Part shown: positions 53,340 through 62,472 of the stretch, piece after piece
Position numbering within the stretch: the stretch's first letter is position 1
Layout: every line of letters begins with the position of its first letter
Origin: M3007 sp046160345
GTDB taxonomy: Bacteria > Bacteroidota > Bacteroidia > Chitinophagales > Saprospiraceae
Assembly (NCBI GenBank): GCA_046160345.1
Contig: JBJXGO010000127.1
Span: 1 to 64,000, forward strand
Length of the DNA: 64,000 bases
Direction of reading: 5' to 3'
Made by a program: the position numbers and the translations under genes
The notes under the pieces: model-generated
Told to the model about the DNA's origin: nothing
The model's database searches: none
What the model saw: only the letters and a program-made list of their open reading frames with translations

Positions 53340-54302
53340 ATGTCTAATTTCGCGCTAATCGGTGCAGCCGGATACATAGCACCCCGGCACCTTAAAGCAA
53401 TTCGAAATACTGGCCACCAACTCGTAGCTGCATACGACCCGCAAGACTCTGTGGGCGTATTGGACAGCTATTTTCCAGAGACCGACTTTTTCACTGAATT
53501 TGAACGCTTTGACCGCCACCTGGAGAAGCTGAAGCGAAAAGGAACTGGAGTTGATTATGTCAGCATTTGTTCGCCCAATTATCTGCACGATGCTCATATC
53601 CGATTTGGCCTTCGCCACGGAGCCAACGTGATCTGCGAAAAGCCTTTAGTGCTTAATCCCTGGAATGCGGAAGCGCTGAAAATCAATGAACTGGAATCGG
53701 GAAAACGGGTGTCAACCATTCTTCAATTACGGCTGCACCCGGCTATTTTGGCCTTGAAACATAAAGTGGACAACGAATATTCAGGGAAAAAACATGCGGT
53801 GGACCTGAGTTATATCACGGCTCGCGGCAATTGGTACTATACCAGTTGGAAAGGCGATCTCTCTAAATCTGGTGGCATTGCAACCAACATCGGAATTCAT
53901 TTTTTCGATATGCTGGCCTGGATTTTTGGTGATCTTGAGCAAAATATCGTTCAAATACACACCCATGACCGGGCAGCCGGATTCCTTGAATTTGAAAAAG
54001 CCCGGGTTCGCTGGTTTTTGAGCATCAATCCTTCCACTCTTCCACCAGAAGCCGATGGCAAACGAACTTTTCGGGCGATAATGGTAGATGGCGAGTTGCA
54101 GGAATTCAGCGAGGGTTTTACCGATTTGCATACACTGAGTTACGAGGCTATTTTGGAAGGCAAGGGCTTTGGTTTGGAAGATGCGATGCCAGCCATTCGC
54201 TTGGCACAAAATATCAGAGAGCAGGCTCCAGTTGGGTTAGTGGGAGAATACCACCCCCTGGCGGCCCTGCCTTTGAGCAAACATCCATTTGGCGTGAAAT
54301 GA
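53340..54302 (+). CDS. Gfo/Idh/MocA family oxidoreductase (WbpB-like)
   Basis: A 320-residue NAD-dependent enzyme with the start FALIGAAGYIAPRHLKAIRN, then VDYVSICSPNYLHDAHIRFGLRHGANVICEKPLVL. It matches UDP-N-acetylglucosaminuronate 3-dehydrogenase-type proteins (WbpB/WlbA) that oxidise C3 of UDP-GlcNAcA. It lies 42 bp after the aminotransferase that would use its product. The acetyltransferase (WbpD) expected next is not in the window. Confidence 0.88.
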   Translation: MSNFALIGAAGYIAPRHLKAIRNTGHQLVAAYDPQDSVGVLDSYFPETDFFTEFERFDRHLEKLKRKGTGVDYVSICSPNYLHDAHIRFGLRHGANVICEKPLVLNPWNAEALKINELESGKRVSTILQLRLHPAILALKHKVDNEYSGKKHAVDLSYITARGNWYYTSWKGDLSKSGGIATNIGIHFFDMLAWIFGDLEQNIVQIHTHDRAAGFLEFEKARVRWFLSINPSTLPPEADGKRTFRAIMVDGELQEFSEGFTDLHTLSYEAILEGKGFGLEDAMPAIRLAQNIREQAPVGLVGEYHPLAALPLSKHPFGVK

Positions 54303-54414
54303 TCGGTGCACAAGAAAGGCTCACCCAGATGTTATGGGGATTTTTAGCGACATCCTACAATCAGGCGCCTCTGACTGAATTTTTTGTTTTTCAAAAAAAT
54401 TAAAAACAGAAACA

Positions 54415-54700
54415 ATGAATAGTATTTTACAATTTGAATTCCTTGCAAACAAGGACAACAACACCCTGACAATTCGCAGAGAATTTGCAGCAGAACGACA
54501 ATTAGTTTGGGACTGTTATACCAAACAAGAGCTTTTAGATCAATGGTTTGCACCGAAACCATTTACTACCAAAACAAAGTCAATGGACTTTAAAAGTGGT
54601 GGGTGCTTATTTGGAAACCATAATAAACATGGGAATAGAAGAAGGCGTGAAACTGGCATGGGAAAAATTAGATGAATTATTACTAACAATCAAAAAATAA
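54415..54700 (+). pseudogene. SRPBCC (AHSA1-like) gene with internal deletion
   Basis: Codons 1-65 (ATG 54415 on; LTIRREFAAERQLVWDCYTKQELLDQWFAP) are a typical AHSA1/SRPBCC N-terminus. The C-terminal part of the family, ETIINMGIEEGVKLAWEKLDELL, follows immediately but in another frame (through TAA 54698-54700). The middle third of the gene, about 60-70 codons, is missing. The remaining N-terminal frame runs into a short basic tail. Confidence 0.75.
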
Positions 54701-55053
54701 TGACAATGAACAATCAAAAAATTACTCCCTGTCTTTGGGTTGAAAAAGATGCGAAAGCGGTTGCTCAATATTATCTGTCCATATTTAAAGATGGCAAACT
54801 GAAAGACTATCGGTTATTTGAAAATATGCCAACTGGTGACGATAGCGGCAATGTTGGCAGTTTTGAAACTGCTGTAATGGAACTTGCGGGAGTAGAATTT
54901 TCCATTCTTGCCGCAGGGCCATTGTTTAAATTCAATGAATCTATTTCACTCGTTATAAATTGTAAATACCAAGACGATGTTGACTACTATTGGGAAGCAC
55001 TTACTTCAAAGCGATTCATTAGTAAGAGAAAAAGCATTATTGAACACATTTAA
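54700..55053 (+). CDS. VOC/PhnB-like protein, truncated
   Basis: A 117-residue protein (ITPCLWVEKDAKAVAQYYLSIFKDGKL...) of the PhnB (3-demethylubiquinone methyltransferase-like) VOC group. It breaks off at VDYYWEALTS, where family members continue with a CGW...DKFG segment and about 40 more residues. What follows (KRFISKRKSII) is unrelated. An out-of-frame stretch (55013-55087) encodes a charged helix ending SELK and may come from another gene. Likely a decayed gene, partner of the broken SRPBCC gene. Confidence 0.65.
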   Translation: MTMNNQKITPCLWVEKDAKAVAQYYLSIFKDGKLKDYRLFENMPTGDDSGNVGSFETAVMELAGVEFSILAAGPLFKFNESISLVINCKYQDDVDYYWEALTSKRFISKRKSIIEHI

Positions 55054-55184
55054 GCAAAAGAAATTAATACTTTCAGAACTTAAATAATTGAAAAATTGTG
55101 AATAAGAAAGAGTGACAACAAAGTTTGAGTCAAAACAACTGCCTGTTCCATCCGCTTGTCATCCGAATGAAACACCCCTGATTT

Positions 55185-56174
55185 ATGAAAAACATCCTGA
55201 TCACCGGCGGCGCAGGCTTTATTGGTTCTCATCTCGTGGACGCGCTCCTGGATGACCCGCGCATTGGCAAAGTCCGGGTATTGGACAATCTTTCAACTGG
55301 ATTTTTGGCGAATATTTCCCATCATTGGAATGACCCCAAATTTGAGTACATAAAAGCCGACATCTGCGATTTTGATGCTTGTTTGAAAGCCTGCAAAAAC
55401 ATGGATTTGATAAGCCACCAAGCCGCCCTTGGTTCTGTACCCCGATCATTGAAAGACCCGATAGCCACTAATGCCACCAATATCACCGGTACGCTCAATA
55501 TTTTCCATGCTGCTAAGGAAACCGGAATAAGCAGGGTGGTATATGCAGCTTCTTCCTCCACCTACGGCGATAGCACCACACTGCCCAAAGTGGAAGACCA
55601 AATCGGCAAACCCCTTTCGCCTTATGCCGTAACTAAATATGTGAACGAACTTTACGCCACTGTTTATGCCCGCAGTTTTGGTATGGAACTGATCGGGCTT
55701 CGCTATTTCAATGTATTCGGTCCGCGACAAAGCCCCAATGGCGCCTATGCTGCTGCAATACCTTTGTTTATCAAGCAGTTACAGCAGGGTGAGTCGCCCG
55801 TTATCAATGGCGACGGTTCACACAGCCGAGATTTCACCTATGTTGCCAATGCCGTTCAAGCTAATTTGCTGGCCTTGTTCAGCGACAATAAAGATGCACT
55901 TGGAGAGGTATTCAACATCGCTTACGGGCAACAAACCTCGATTCTGGAATTGTTTGAAACCTTGCGCCGGGAATTGAACATTGACGCAAACCCCACTTTT
56001 GGTCCGGAACGCAAAGGCGATATTCCGCATTCCCTGGCTAATATTGAAAAAGCAAAACGCTTGTTGGGGTATTTTCCGAACCTTAGCGTAGCAGAAGGAT
56101 TAAAAAAAACAGTAGCTTGGCATATGAATAAGGAAGGCCTAATAATTCCAAAATCATTCAAAAGTCTAAAATGA
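55185..56174 (+). CDS. NAD-dependent UDP-GlcNAc(A) 4-epimerase (WbpP/TviC-like)
   Basis: A 329-residue SDR enzyme. Rossmann GGAGFIGSHL at residues 7-16; QAALGSVPRSLKDPIATNATN and SSSTYGDS, with YAVTKYVNELYA (catalytic Tyr and Lys), match WbpP and TviC. It interconverts gluco and galacto forms at C4 of UDP-GlcNAc or its uronate. It overlaps the wza-type gene by 4 bp. Confidence 0.9.
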   Translation: MKNILITGGAGFIGSHLVDALLDDPRIGKVRVLDNLSTGFLANISHHWNDPKFEYIKADICDFDACLKACKNMDLISHQAALGSVPRSLKDPIATNATNITGTLNIFHAAKETGISRVVYAASSSTYGDSTTLPKVEDQIGKPLSPYAVTKYVNELYATVYARSFGMELIGLRYFNVFGPRQSPNGAYAAAIPLFIKQLQQGESPVINGDGSHSRDFTYVANAVQANLLALFSDNKDALGEVFNIAYGQQTSILELFETLRRELNIDANPTFGPERKGDIPHSLANIEKAKRLLGYFPNLSVAEGLKKTVAWHMNKEGLIIPKSFKSLK

Positions 56175-56944
56175 TACGAAAACTCCATTGCCTGTTTTTT
56201 GTGCTTTCATTGCTTTTGATTGCGTCTTGCGTTCAGCACAAACAACTCGTCAACTTTAACGAAGGACCTGAATTCCCTTCCGGAACCCAACCCATTCCGG
56301 TCCTGGCCGATGTGCGGATTCAGCCGGACGACCTTTTGGAGATCGGGGTCTATGCAGAGGACCCTGCTGCGGTGGCCCCTTTTACCCTGCAAGGGATTGG
56401 AGCGCGAACCAAGGAGGAAAACAACGTAAGCGGAAACAATTACCTGGTAGATAAGGCCGGCGATATCGAGTTTCCTGTATTGGGAAAAATACATCTCGGC
56501 GGGCTAAGCGTTGAGCAGGCCAGGGATTCATTCAAGCAAAAACTTCAGCGTTATATTGACAACCCTATCGTTAATGTGCGCTGGCTGAACTTCAAGTTTA
56601 CCGTGTTGGGAGAAGTGAGTCGCCCGGCTACCTATACCCTGGAAGAACGCAGCGTGACCGTGTTGGAGGCCGTCGGGCTTGCTGGAGATTTAACAAATTA
56701 TGGCAATCGAAAAAACATACTCGTGATACGCGAACAGGATGGCATGCGCGAATTTGGACGGGTGGACCTCCAAAACCGAAATGTGTTTGCCTCTCCCTAT
56801 TTTTATCTGAAACAAAACGACGTCGTCTATGTGGAACCCCTCAAGCAGAAAACCAGTATCGTGAGCGATCAGGCGACCAAAGTTTTACCCTGGGTTTCTG
56901 CCGGGGCTATATTGGCTAATATTGTAATTTTATTATTTCGCTGA
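56171..56944 (+). CDS. Polysaccharide export lipoprotein (Wza-type)
   Basis: A 257-residue lipoprotein (lipobox LLIASC). The Poly_export segment is RIQPDDLLEIGVYAEDPAAV, and one SLBB-type repeat with FTVLGEVSRPATYTLEE follows. The C-terminus ends in a hydrophobic stretch (LPWVSAGAILANIVILLF). It forms the outer-membrane exit channel for the polysaccharide, working with the Wzc-like kinase encoded next. Confidence 0.92.
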   Translation: MIRKLHCLFFVLSLLLIASCVQHKQLVNFNEGPEFPSGTQPIPVLADVRIQPDDLLEIGVYAEDPAAVAPFTLQGIGARTKEENNVSGNNYLVDKAGDIEFPVLGKIHLGGLSVEQARDSFKQKLQRYIDNPIVNVRWLNFKFTVLGEVSRPATYTLEERSVTVLEAVGLAGDLTNYGNRKNILVIREQDGMREFGRVDLQNRNVFASPYFYLKQNDVVYVEPLKQKTSIVSDQATKVLPWVSAGAILANIVILLFR

Positions 56945-56965
56945 ATACCGTTGGCTTATGGGAGT

Positions 56966-57044
56966 GCTCAGAAATGTGTGGCACACCTAAACCCGAGTAT
57001 TGATAATCAATGTGGTAATCAAGGTGTGCCACACTTTTCTGAGC
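56966..57044. repeat. Inverted repeat between wza- and wzc-type genes
   Basis: Arms of about 23 bp (56966-56988 and 57022-57044; GCTCAGAAATGTGTGGCACA and its near-complement) enclose a spacer with TTGATAATCAA. Two mismatches. It may act as a processing or attenuation hairpin or be a repeat element. Confidence 0.7.
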
Positions 57045-57066
57045 GCGTGTTTAAATTCCTTTTATT

Positions 57067-59466
57067 TTGACAAAAGAGACCAACCAACCAACCAAGGTTT
57101 TTGACCTTTTTGCAACAGAGGAACCGGCTTTTGAACTGCGCCCTTTCCTTTATAAATACATCCTGCAATATTGGTATTTGTATTTGCTGTTTTTGGGCAT
57201 CGCTCTTGGTTTGGCCTGGGTCTATCTGCGCTACACACCAGCCCAGTTCCAGATAAAAAGCTCCCTGTTGATAAAGGACGATTCAGAAAACAACTCTTCC
57301 GGCATTTCGGAGGATGCCCTTTTTAAAGATCTAGGCATTTTGAAAGGCTCGAAAAACCTTGAAAACGAGATCCAGATCCTGAAGTCGGAAACTTTGATGC
57401 AAACTGCCCTGCAAAAACTAGGGCTTGATGTTGAATATCATTCATTAGGCCGTATTCACGGCGATGAGTTATACCTAAAAAGCCCGATAAAAATAGATTC
57501 ATTTTTTGCTCCCGGAAGAGGGCTTTCAAAATTAACCATTAAACACCTGAATGACAGACAATTTGAGCTGATACAAGGAGAAAATACAGTTTCCCATCGT
57601 TATGGGGAATGGATACCTGTCAAAGGAGGCGGATTCAGTTTAAAACACGACTCCCTGCTCCCTGCACCTGAAGGCTTGATAGAAATAAGGTTCTTAAAAA
57701 TTGAAAATCAAGGCGTTCGATATGCAAAACGGCTAACCGTAAAACCCCTGAGCAGTTATTCAAGCGTATTGGAACTAAAATTGATTGACCCCGTGCCGGC
57801 AAAAGGTATGGATATACTCAATACGCTGGTTGATTGTTATAACGAAGCCGCTATTGATGATAAGAACAAGGTCAGCCGACGAACGATCAACTTTATTGAA
57901 GACAGGCTGATCTATTTGACCAATGAACTGGCCGGTGTGGAAGGCTCTGTACAAACCTATAAACAGCGAAATGAAATAGGCCTGAAAGTGGAAAACAGTA
58001 TTGATATCGTGATGGATGAATTATCTGCCATTGACCAAACTATTTCCACCCATGAAGTTCAACGAAGCGTCCTCAACAGTCTTGCAATTTTCCTGCGCAG
58101 CAATGCCGGCAAAACAGGCCTGGTTCCATCAAACCTTAGTACGGAAGATAGCAGGTTAGCCGATTTGATCGTGCAGTACAATGAACAATTGCTGAACCGG
58201 GAACGACTTCAACAAACCGCAAAAGCGGACAATCCGGTGCTGATCAGCCTGAATCAACAAATCAATATCCTTTATGGCAACCTTCTCGAAACGATAAACA
58301 GCGTTGACAAACGCCTGGAAGAAATTCTCCGGCAAACCAATGAAAAACGAAACCTGTTGAGCAGCAAAATCAGGCAGGCGCCCAAACTGGAACGGGAACT
58401 CCAGGAAATCATTCGCCAACAATCCATCAAGCAAAATCTATACCTCTATTTGCTTCAAAAACGGGAGGAAACTGCACTCAGTCTTGCCACAACCGTGGCC
58501 AATTCAAGGGTAGTAGATCCGGCGCGTTATGAAAAGAAACCCATTTTCCCAGACCCCAAAATGATTTACGCCCTGGCTTTCGTCCTTGGGCTTGGTCTGG
58601 CAGCGCTGATCGTTTGGATATTAGATCTATTGAACGATAAGATCCGATCGGAGGATGATATACGGAAGGAAACTGAAGCGCCAATAATTGGCGGGATAGC
58701 GCAGGGGGCCGTTGGCACTAAAGTCGTAGTAGGAGCTTCTGACCGTACTGCTGTGGCTGAAATGTTCCGGCTGCTGAGAACCAACCTTCAATTTATCAAT
58801 CCAAACCAGCCTCAACATACCGTATTGGTCACTTCCACCAGCAGCGGAGAGGGAAAAACCTATATTGCTGTAAATCTGGGACTTACATTGGCCTTAACGG
58901 ATAAAAAAACGATCATTTTGGGCCTTGACCTGCGCAAGCCAAAATTGGGAGCCTATTTGAACAAAAGCGATTCAAGCCCAGGCATAAGCAATTTTCTGGC
59001 GGGACAGGCAAATCTTAAAGATATTATCCAGGAATCCGGGTTGCATCCAAACCTCCATTACGTAAACAGTGGTCCCGTACCTCCCAATCCTGCCGAATTG
59101 ATCTTAACCGATAAGCTTAGGGAGTTTATTACCAACATTCAATCTGAATACGATTATGTGATCATCGATACGCCGCCGATAGGCTTGGTTGCAGATGCTT
59201 TTTTGTTGAGCCAATTTGCCAACGTAAACCTGTACGTTGTACGGCACGGCGAAACCAGAAAAGGGATGCTAAAACTTATGGATGAATTGTACCGACAAAA
59301 CAGACTGCCCAATATGGCCATAGTTTTGAATGGATTAAAGGCGAAATCAGGCTACGGGTATGGATACGGGTACGGATATGGGTACGGATACGGGTACGGA
59401 TATGGCGGCTATTATGACGAAAGCAAGCAAAAACCCTGGTGGAAAAAATTATTAGGGAAAAAATGA
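57067..59466 (+). CDS. Polysaccharide co-polymerase / tyrosine autokinase (Wzc-type)
   Basis: A 799-residue protein starting at TTG 57067. An N-terminal Wzz-like TM helix (YWYLYLLFLGIALGLAWVYL, near residues 37-56) is followed by a long periplasmic coiled-coil part. A second TM helix is near residue 500. The cytoplasmic BY-kinase has Walker A TSTSSGEGKT, A' GLDLRKPK, and B VIIDTPP. A repeating Gly-Tyr tail of about nine units (residues 760-780) would be the phosphorylated cluster. It controls chain length and export of the polysaccharide. Confidence 0.93.
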   Translation: MTKETNQPTKVFDLFATEEPAFELRPFLYKYILQYWYLYLLFLGIALGLAWVYLRYTPAQFQIKSSLLIKDDSENNSSGISEDALFKDLGILKGSKNLENEIQILKSETLMQTALQKLGLDVEYHSLGRIHGDELYLKSPIKIDSFFAPGRGLSKLTIKHLNDRQFELIQGENTVSHRYGEWIPVKGGGFSLKHDSLLPAPEGLIEIRFLKIENQGVRYAKRLTVKPLSSYSSVLELKLIDPVPAKGMDILNTLVDCYNEAAIDDKNKVSRRTINFIEDRLIYLTNELAGVEGSVQTYKQRNEIGLKVENSIDIVMDELSAIDQTISTHEVQRSVLNSLAIFLRSNAGKTGLVPSNLSTEDSRLADLIVQYNEQLLNRERLQQTAKADNPVLISLNQQINILYGNLLETINSVDKRLEEILRQTNEKRNLLSSKIRQAPKLERELQEIIRQQSIKQNLYLYLLQKREETALSLATTVANSRVVDPARYEKKPIFPDPKMIYALAFVLGLGLAALIVWILDLLNDKIRSEDDIRKETEAPIIGGIAQGAVGTKVVVGASDRTAVAEMFRLLRTNLQFINPNQPQHTVLVTSTSSGEGKTYIAVNLGLTLALTDKKTIILGLDLRKPKLGAYLNKSDSSPGISNFLAGQANLKDIIQESGLHPNLHYVNSGPVPPNPAELILTDKLREFITNIQSEYDYVIIDTPPIGLVADAFLLSQFANVNLYVVRHGETRKGMLKLMDELYRQNRLPNMAIVLNGLKAKSGYGYGYGYGYGYGYGYGYGGYYDESKQKPWWKKLLGKK

Positions 59467-60464
59467 GCGTACTCCTGATCGCAGAAATTGGCCAGGCCCA
59501 CGATGGAAGTCTGGGCACAGCCCATGCGTATATCGATGCCGCTGCGGAATCGGGCGTGGATATCGTAAAATTCCAGACACATATTGCAGCGGCAGAGAGC
59601 AGTTTGCAGGAGCCTTTCCGCGTCAAGTTCAGCTACGCCGATGCCACCCGTTTTGATTATTGGAAGCGGATGGAGTTCAGCCCGGAACAGTGGGCCGGAC
59701 TAAAAAAACATTGTGAAGAAAAAGGCTTGGAATTCATGTCATCCCCTTTTAGTTGTGCTGCCGTGGATTTGCTCGAAAACCTGGGCATTCTACGGTACAA
59801 AATTGGCTCCGGAGAGATGAACAACTTCCTGATGCTCGAAAAAATAGCGCGTGCGGGCAAACCAATTCTCCTCTCGTCCGGAATGAGTTCCCTGAAAGAA
59901 TTGGACGAAACAATGGATTTTTTAAAACCCTTTGGCAATAAATTGTCTATACTTCAATGCACTACTGCCTACCCCACCCTGCCCGAGCAATGGGGCTTGA
60001 ATGTGATCCAGGTCCTTCGCGAACGCTATGGACTTCCTGTGGGGTTTTCGGACCATTCCGGGGATATCTATGCCTGCCTGGCTGCTGCAGCTATGGGCGC
60101 TTCCATCCTTGAATTCCACCTTGTTTTTGACAAAAAAATCTTTGGTCCGGATGCGCCGGCCTCGCTTACGCCATTGCAGGCGAAAATGCTGGTGCAAGGT
60201 GTTCGACAAATTGAAAAATCGCTCTCCCAACCCATTGACAAACAAGACATTAGAGCCTTTGAACATCTGAAAAACATCTTTGAAAAATCGCTTGCGGTAA
60301 ACAAGTATCTACCAGCCGGGCATCTGATCAGGATCGAAGATCTGGAAGCCAAAAAGCCTAAGGGGGAAGGCATTCCTGCCAATCAATTCAAGCAGATCCT
60401 GGGAAAAAAACTCGTCCGGCCGCTTGGCCGTTATGATTTCTTGGGGGCAGATGATCTACTATGA
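59463..60464 (+). CDS. NeuB/SpsE-family nonulosonate (sialic acid-type) synthase
   Basis: A 333-residue protein from ATG 59463, overlapping the kinase by 4 bp. The NeuB barrel has MSVLLIAEIGQAHDGSLG, VKFQTH, FMSSPFS, KIGSGEMNNF and SDHSGD; the C-terminal SAF domain includes NKYLPAGHLIRIEDLEAKKP. It would condense phosphoenolpyruvate with an N-acetyl-hexosamine-type aldose to form a nine-carbon acid. The exact substrate, ManNAc or another, is unknown. Confidence 0.88.
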   Translation: MSVLLIAEIGQAHDGSLGTAHAYIDAAAESGVDIVKFQTHIAAAESSLQEPFRVKFSYADATRFDYWKRMEFSPEQWAGLKKHCEEKGLEFMSSPFSCAAVDLLENLGILRYKIGSGEMNNFLMLEKIARAGKPILLSSGMSSLKELDETMDFLKPFGNKLSILQCTTAYPTLPEQWGLNVIQVLRERYGLPVGFSDHSGDIYACLAAAAMGASILEFHLVFDKKIFGPDAPASLTPLQAKMLVQGVRQIEKSLSQPIDKQDIRAFEHLKNIFEKSLAVNKYLPAGHLIRIEDLEAKKPKGEGIPANQFKQILGKKLVRPLGRYDFLGADDLL

Positions 60465-60536
60465 TCAGGTCTTGGTACTTACCCGTGGTTATAAAACATT
60501 AAAAGTTTCGTAATCCTATTCCCGAAATACAAACGC

Positions 60537-61694
60537 ATGTGCCCTCGTAAAATATGTGTCGTGATCACTGCCCGGCCCTCCTACAGCCGCATCAAAACCG
60601 CTTTGTCAGCCATTCAGTCTCACCCGGGCCTGGAACTCCAGATAGTGGTAGCGGCATCCGCCTTGCTTGATCGCTATGGCTCTGCGGTCAATTACATCGA
60701 ACGGGATGGTTTTCAGATCAACGCTAAAGTTTTTAATGTACTCGAAGGCGAAAACCTGACTGCTGCAGCCAAAACTACGGGCATCGGGATCCTTGAACTT
60801 TCCACTGTATTTGACAATCTCTCTCCAGATATCGTTGTCACCGTTGCCGATCGCTTCGAGACCATGGCAACGGCTGTTTCTGCAACCTATATGAATATTC
60901 CACTGGCCCATGTACAGGGAGGCGAGGTGACCGGAAATATTGACGAAAAAGTACGCCATGCAATTACAAAACTCGCTGATATTCACCTGGTTGCCACTGA
61001 AAAAGCCCGCCAACGAGTGCTGCGTATGGGCGAACACCCGGAAGCCGTTTTCCTGACCGGCTGCCCTTCAATTGACCTCGCCGAATCTGTGTTGCGGTCG
61101 CCCGAAATGGGCTTTGATCCCTTTAAAAAATATGGCGGAGTGGGCAGGGTGTTAGATTTGTCAGGTGGTTATGTGGTCGTCATGCAACACCCCGTGACCA
61201 CAGAATACGAACAATCCCGCCAACATATAGTGGAAACTCTGGAAGCGGTGGCCGGCCTGAACCTACCCGTGCTGTGGTTCTGGCCCAACGTGGATGCAGG
61301 GGCAGATGGCACGTCCAAAGGCATTCGTGCTTTCCGGGAAGGAAGAGATGTTTCCAATTTTCATTTTTTTAAAAATATGGAGCCGGAAGACTTTCTCCGG
61401 TTGTTGTGCAGCAGCCTTTGCCTGATCGGCAACTCGAGCGTCGGACTGCGCGAAGCCGCTTACCTGGGAGTTCCGGTGGTGAATATCGGTGGCCGGCAAG
61501 CGGGGCGGGAGCGCGGTCAAAATGTTTTGGAAGTAGGCTATGAACGGCAGGCCATCCAAAATGTCGTGCGACAACAAATCGAACATGGACCTTATCCACC
61601 CGACCCGATCTATGGAGATGGCACGGCTGGACCAAAAATCGCGCAGGTACTTGCAGAGGCGCCACTGAGCTTTGCCAAGATCTTGCAGTATTGA
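60537..61694 (+). CDS. Hydrolysing UDP-GlcNAc 2-epimerase (NeuC-like)
   Basis: A 385-residue GT-B-fold epimerase. It opens with CVVITARPSYSRIKTAL and has DIVVTVADRFETMATA, HVQGGEVTGNIDEKVRHAITKLADIHLVAT, VVVMQHPVTTEY and GNSSVGLREAAYLGVPVVNIGGRQAGRERG. It releases UDP and a 2-epimerised hexosamine, the substrate for the preceding NeuB-type enzyme. Confidence 0.9.
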   Translation: MCPRKICVVITARPSYSRIKTALSAIQSHPGLELQIVVAASALLDRYGSAVNYIERDGFQINAKVFNVLEGENLTAAAKTTGIGILELSTVFDNLSPDIVVTVADRFETMATAVSATYMNIPLAHVQGGEVTGNIDEKVRHAITKLADIHLVATEKARQRVLRMGEHPEAVFLTGCPSIDLAESVLRSPEMGFDPFKKYGGVGRVLDLSGGYVVVMQHPVTTEYEQSRQHIVETLEAVAGLNLPVLWFWPNVDAGADGTSKGIRAFREGRDVSNFHFFKNMEPEDFLRLLCSSLCLIGNSSVGLREAAYLGVPVVNIGGRQAGRERGQNVLEVGYERQAIQNVVRQQIEHGPYPPDPIYGDGTAGPKIAQVLAEAPLSFAKILQY

Positions 61695-61699
61695 ACGTA

Positions 61700-61720
61700 C
61701 CCCGGAACTCCGTTCCGGGG
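61700..61720 (+). repeat. Perfect small palindrome between neuC-like and FemAB-like genes
   Basis: CCCCGGAAC, TCC, GTTCCGGGG. It has no T-run, lies 8 bp before the next ATG, and has the same arm-3nt-arm design as the palindrome upstream of mraY. Confidence 0.65.
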
Positions 61721-61727
61721 CAACTAC

Positions 61728-62471
61728 ATGCTCACCGCCTCTATACTTGACCTCCGATATTGTCGCTTGCTGACCGATCATTTGTCCGAGCAAGAAGGCG
61801 AGCGATTGGCTTCTGAATTTGACTACAGTTTCGCGGTCTGCTACGGCCACTGCGAAGCGACAAATTTTGAAACAGTACAAAAAAATGCCTGCCTGATCGA
61901 CCTAAGCCGAGGCTTTGAAAGCGCCTTTTCCCGTTTCAACGCAACCAGCCGAAACGAGGTACGCAGGTTTGAAAAGATGGGGCATCTTTCCTTTCAATTG
62001 GGACCTGGAGAAGATTTTAAAGCATATTTCGATTTCTATAAAAATTGTGAAAATGCCCGTGCTTGGTTTCCGGTTCCGGAGGAAGAATTGCGCCAAAGCC
62101 TGGTATTCACAGCCTGCTTTGAAAATGAGCCTATTTCAGGCATGAGCGCCTATGCTCATGGAAAATACCTGCGCGTGGGGCGAATTTATTCCTCAAAAAA
62201 AACCAGAATGGACGAGCGCCTGTCCAATTTGGTGTACGGCTGCGCCGCCAAAAGCCTCGTTTTTGAGCTTTGTAAATATGGGGCAACACACGGTTATGAA
62301 ACCCTCGACCTCGGAGGGGTTGACCTTCAAGACCCTTCAAAAGCAGGCATCAGCGCTTTTAAACGCTCCTTTGGTGGACAAATCACCGCAGTGACCATCG
62401 CCCGACATGCAAATGCCCGGTTTCGGGAAAGCGAACACAAAATCCGCAAAGCCGGATACGACATCACCTAG
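61728..62471 (+). CDS. FemAB/GNAT-like acyltransferase
   Basis: A 247-residue protein with the GNAT fold of the FemAB/acetyltransferase-6 group: NEVRRFEKMGHLSF, a motif of YFDFYKNCENARAW, and YETLDLGGVDLQDPSKAGISAFKRSFGG. It could N-acetylate or N-acylate an amino sugar in this locus. Donor and acceptor are unknown. It follows the NeuC-like gene by 33 bp. Confidence 0.8.
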   Translation: MLTASILDLRYCRLLTDHLSEQEGERLASEFDYSFAVCYGHCEATNFETVQKNACLIDLSRGFESAFSRFNATSRNEVRRFEKMGHLSFQLGPGEDFKAYFDFYKNCENARAWFPVPEEELRQSLVFTACFENEPISGMSAYAHGKYLRVGRIYSSKKTRMDERLSNLVYGCAAKSLVFELCKYGATHGYETLDLGGVDLQDPSKAGISAFKRSFGGQITAVTIARHANARFRESEHKIRKAGYDIT

Positions 62472-62472
62472 A

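Noticed and set aside
61700..61720. Palindrome after the NeuC-like gene as a terminator
   Set aside because: No T-run, and the next gene starts 8 bp downstream on the same strand.
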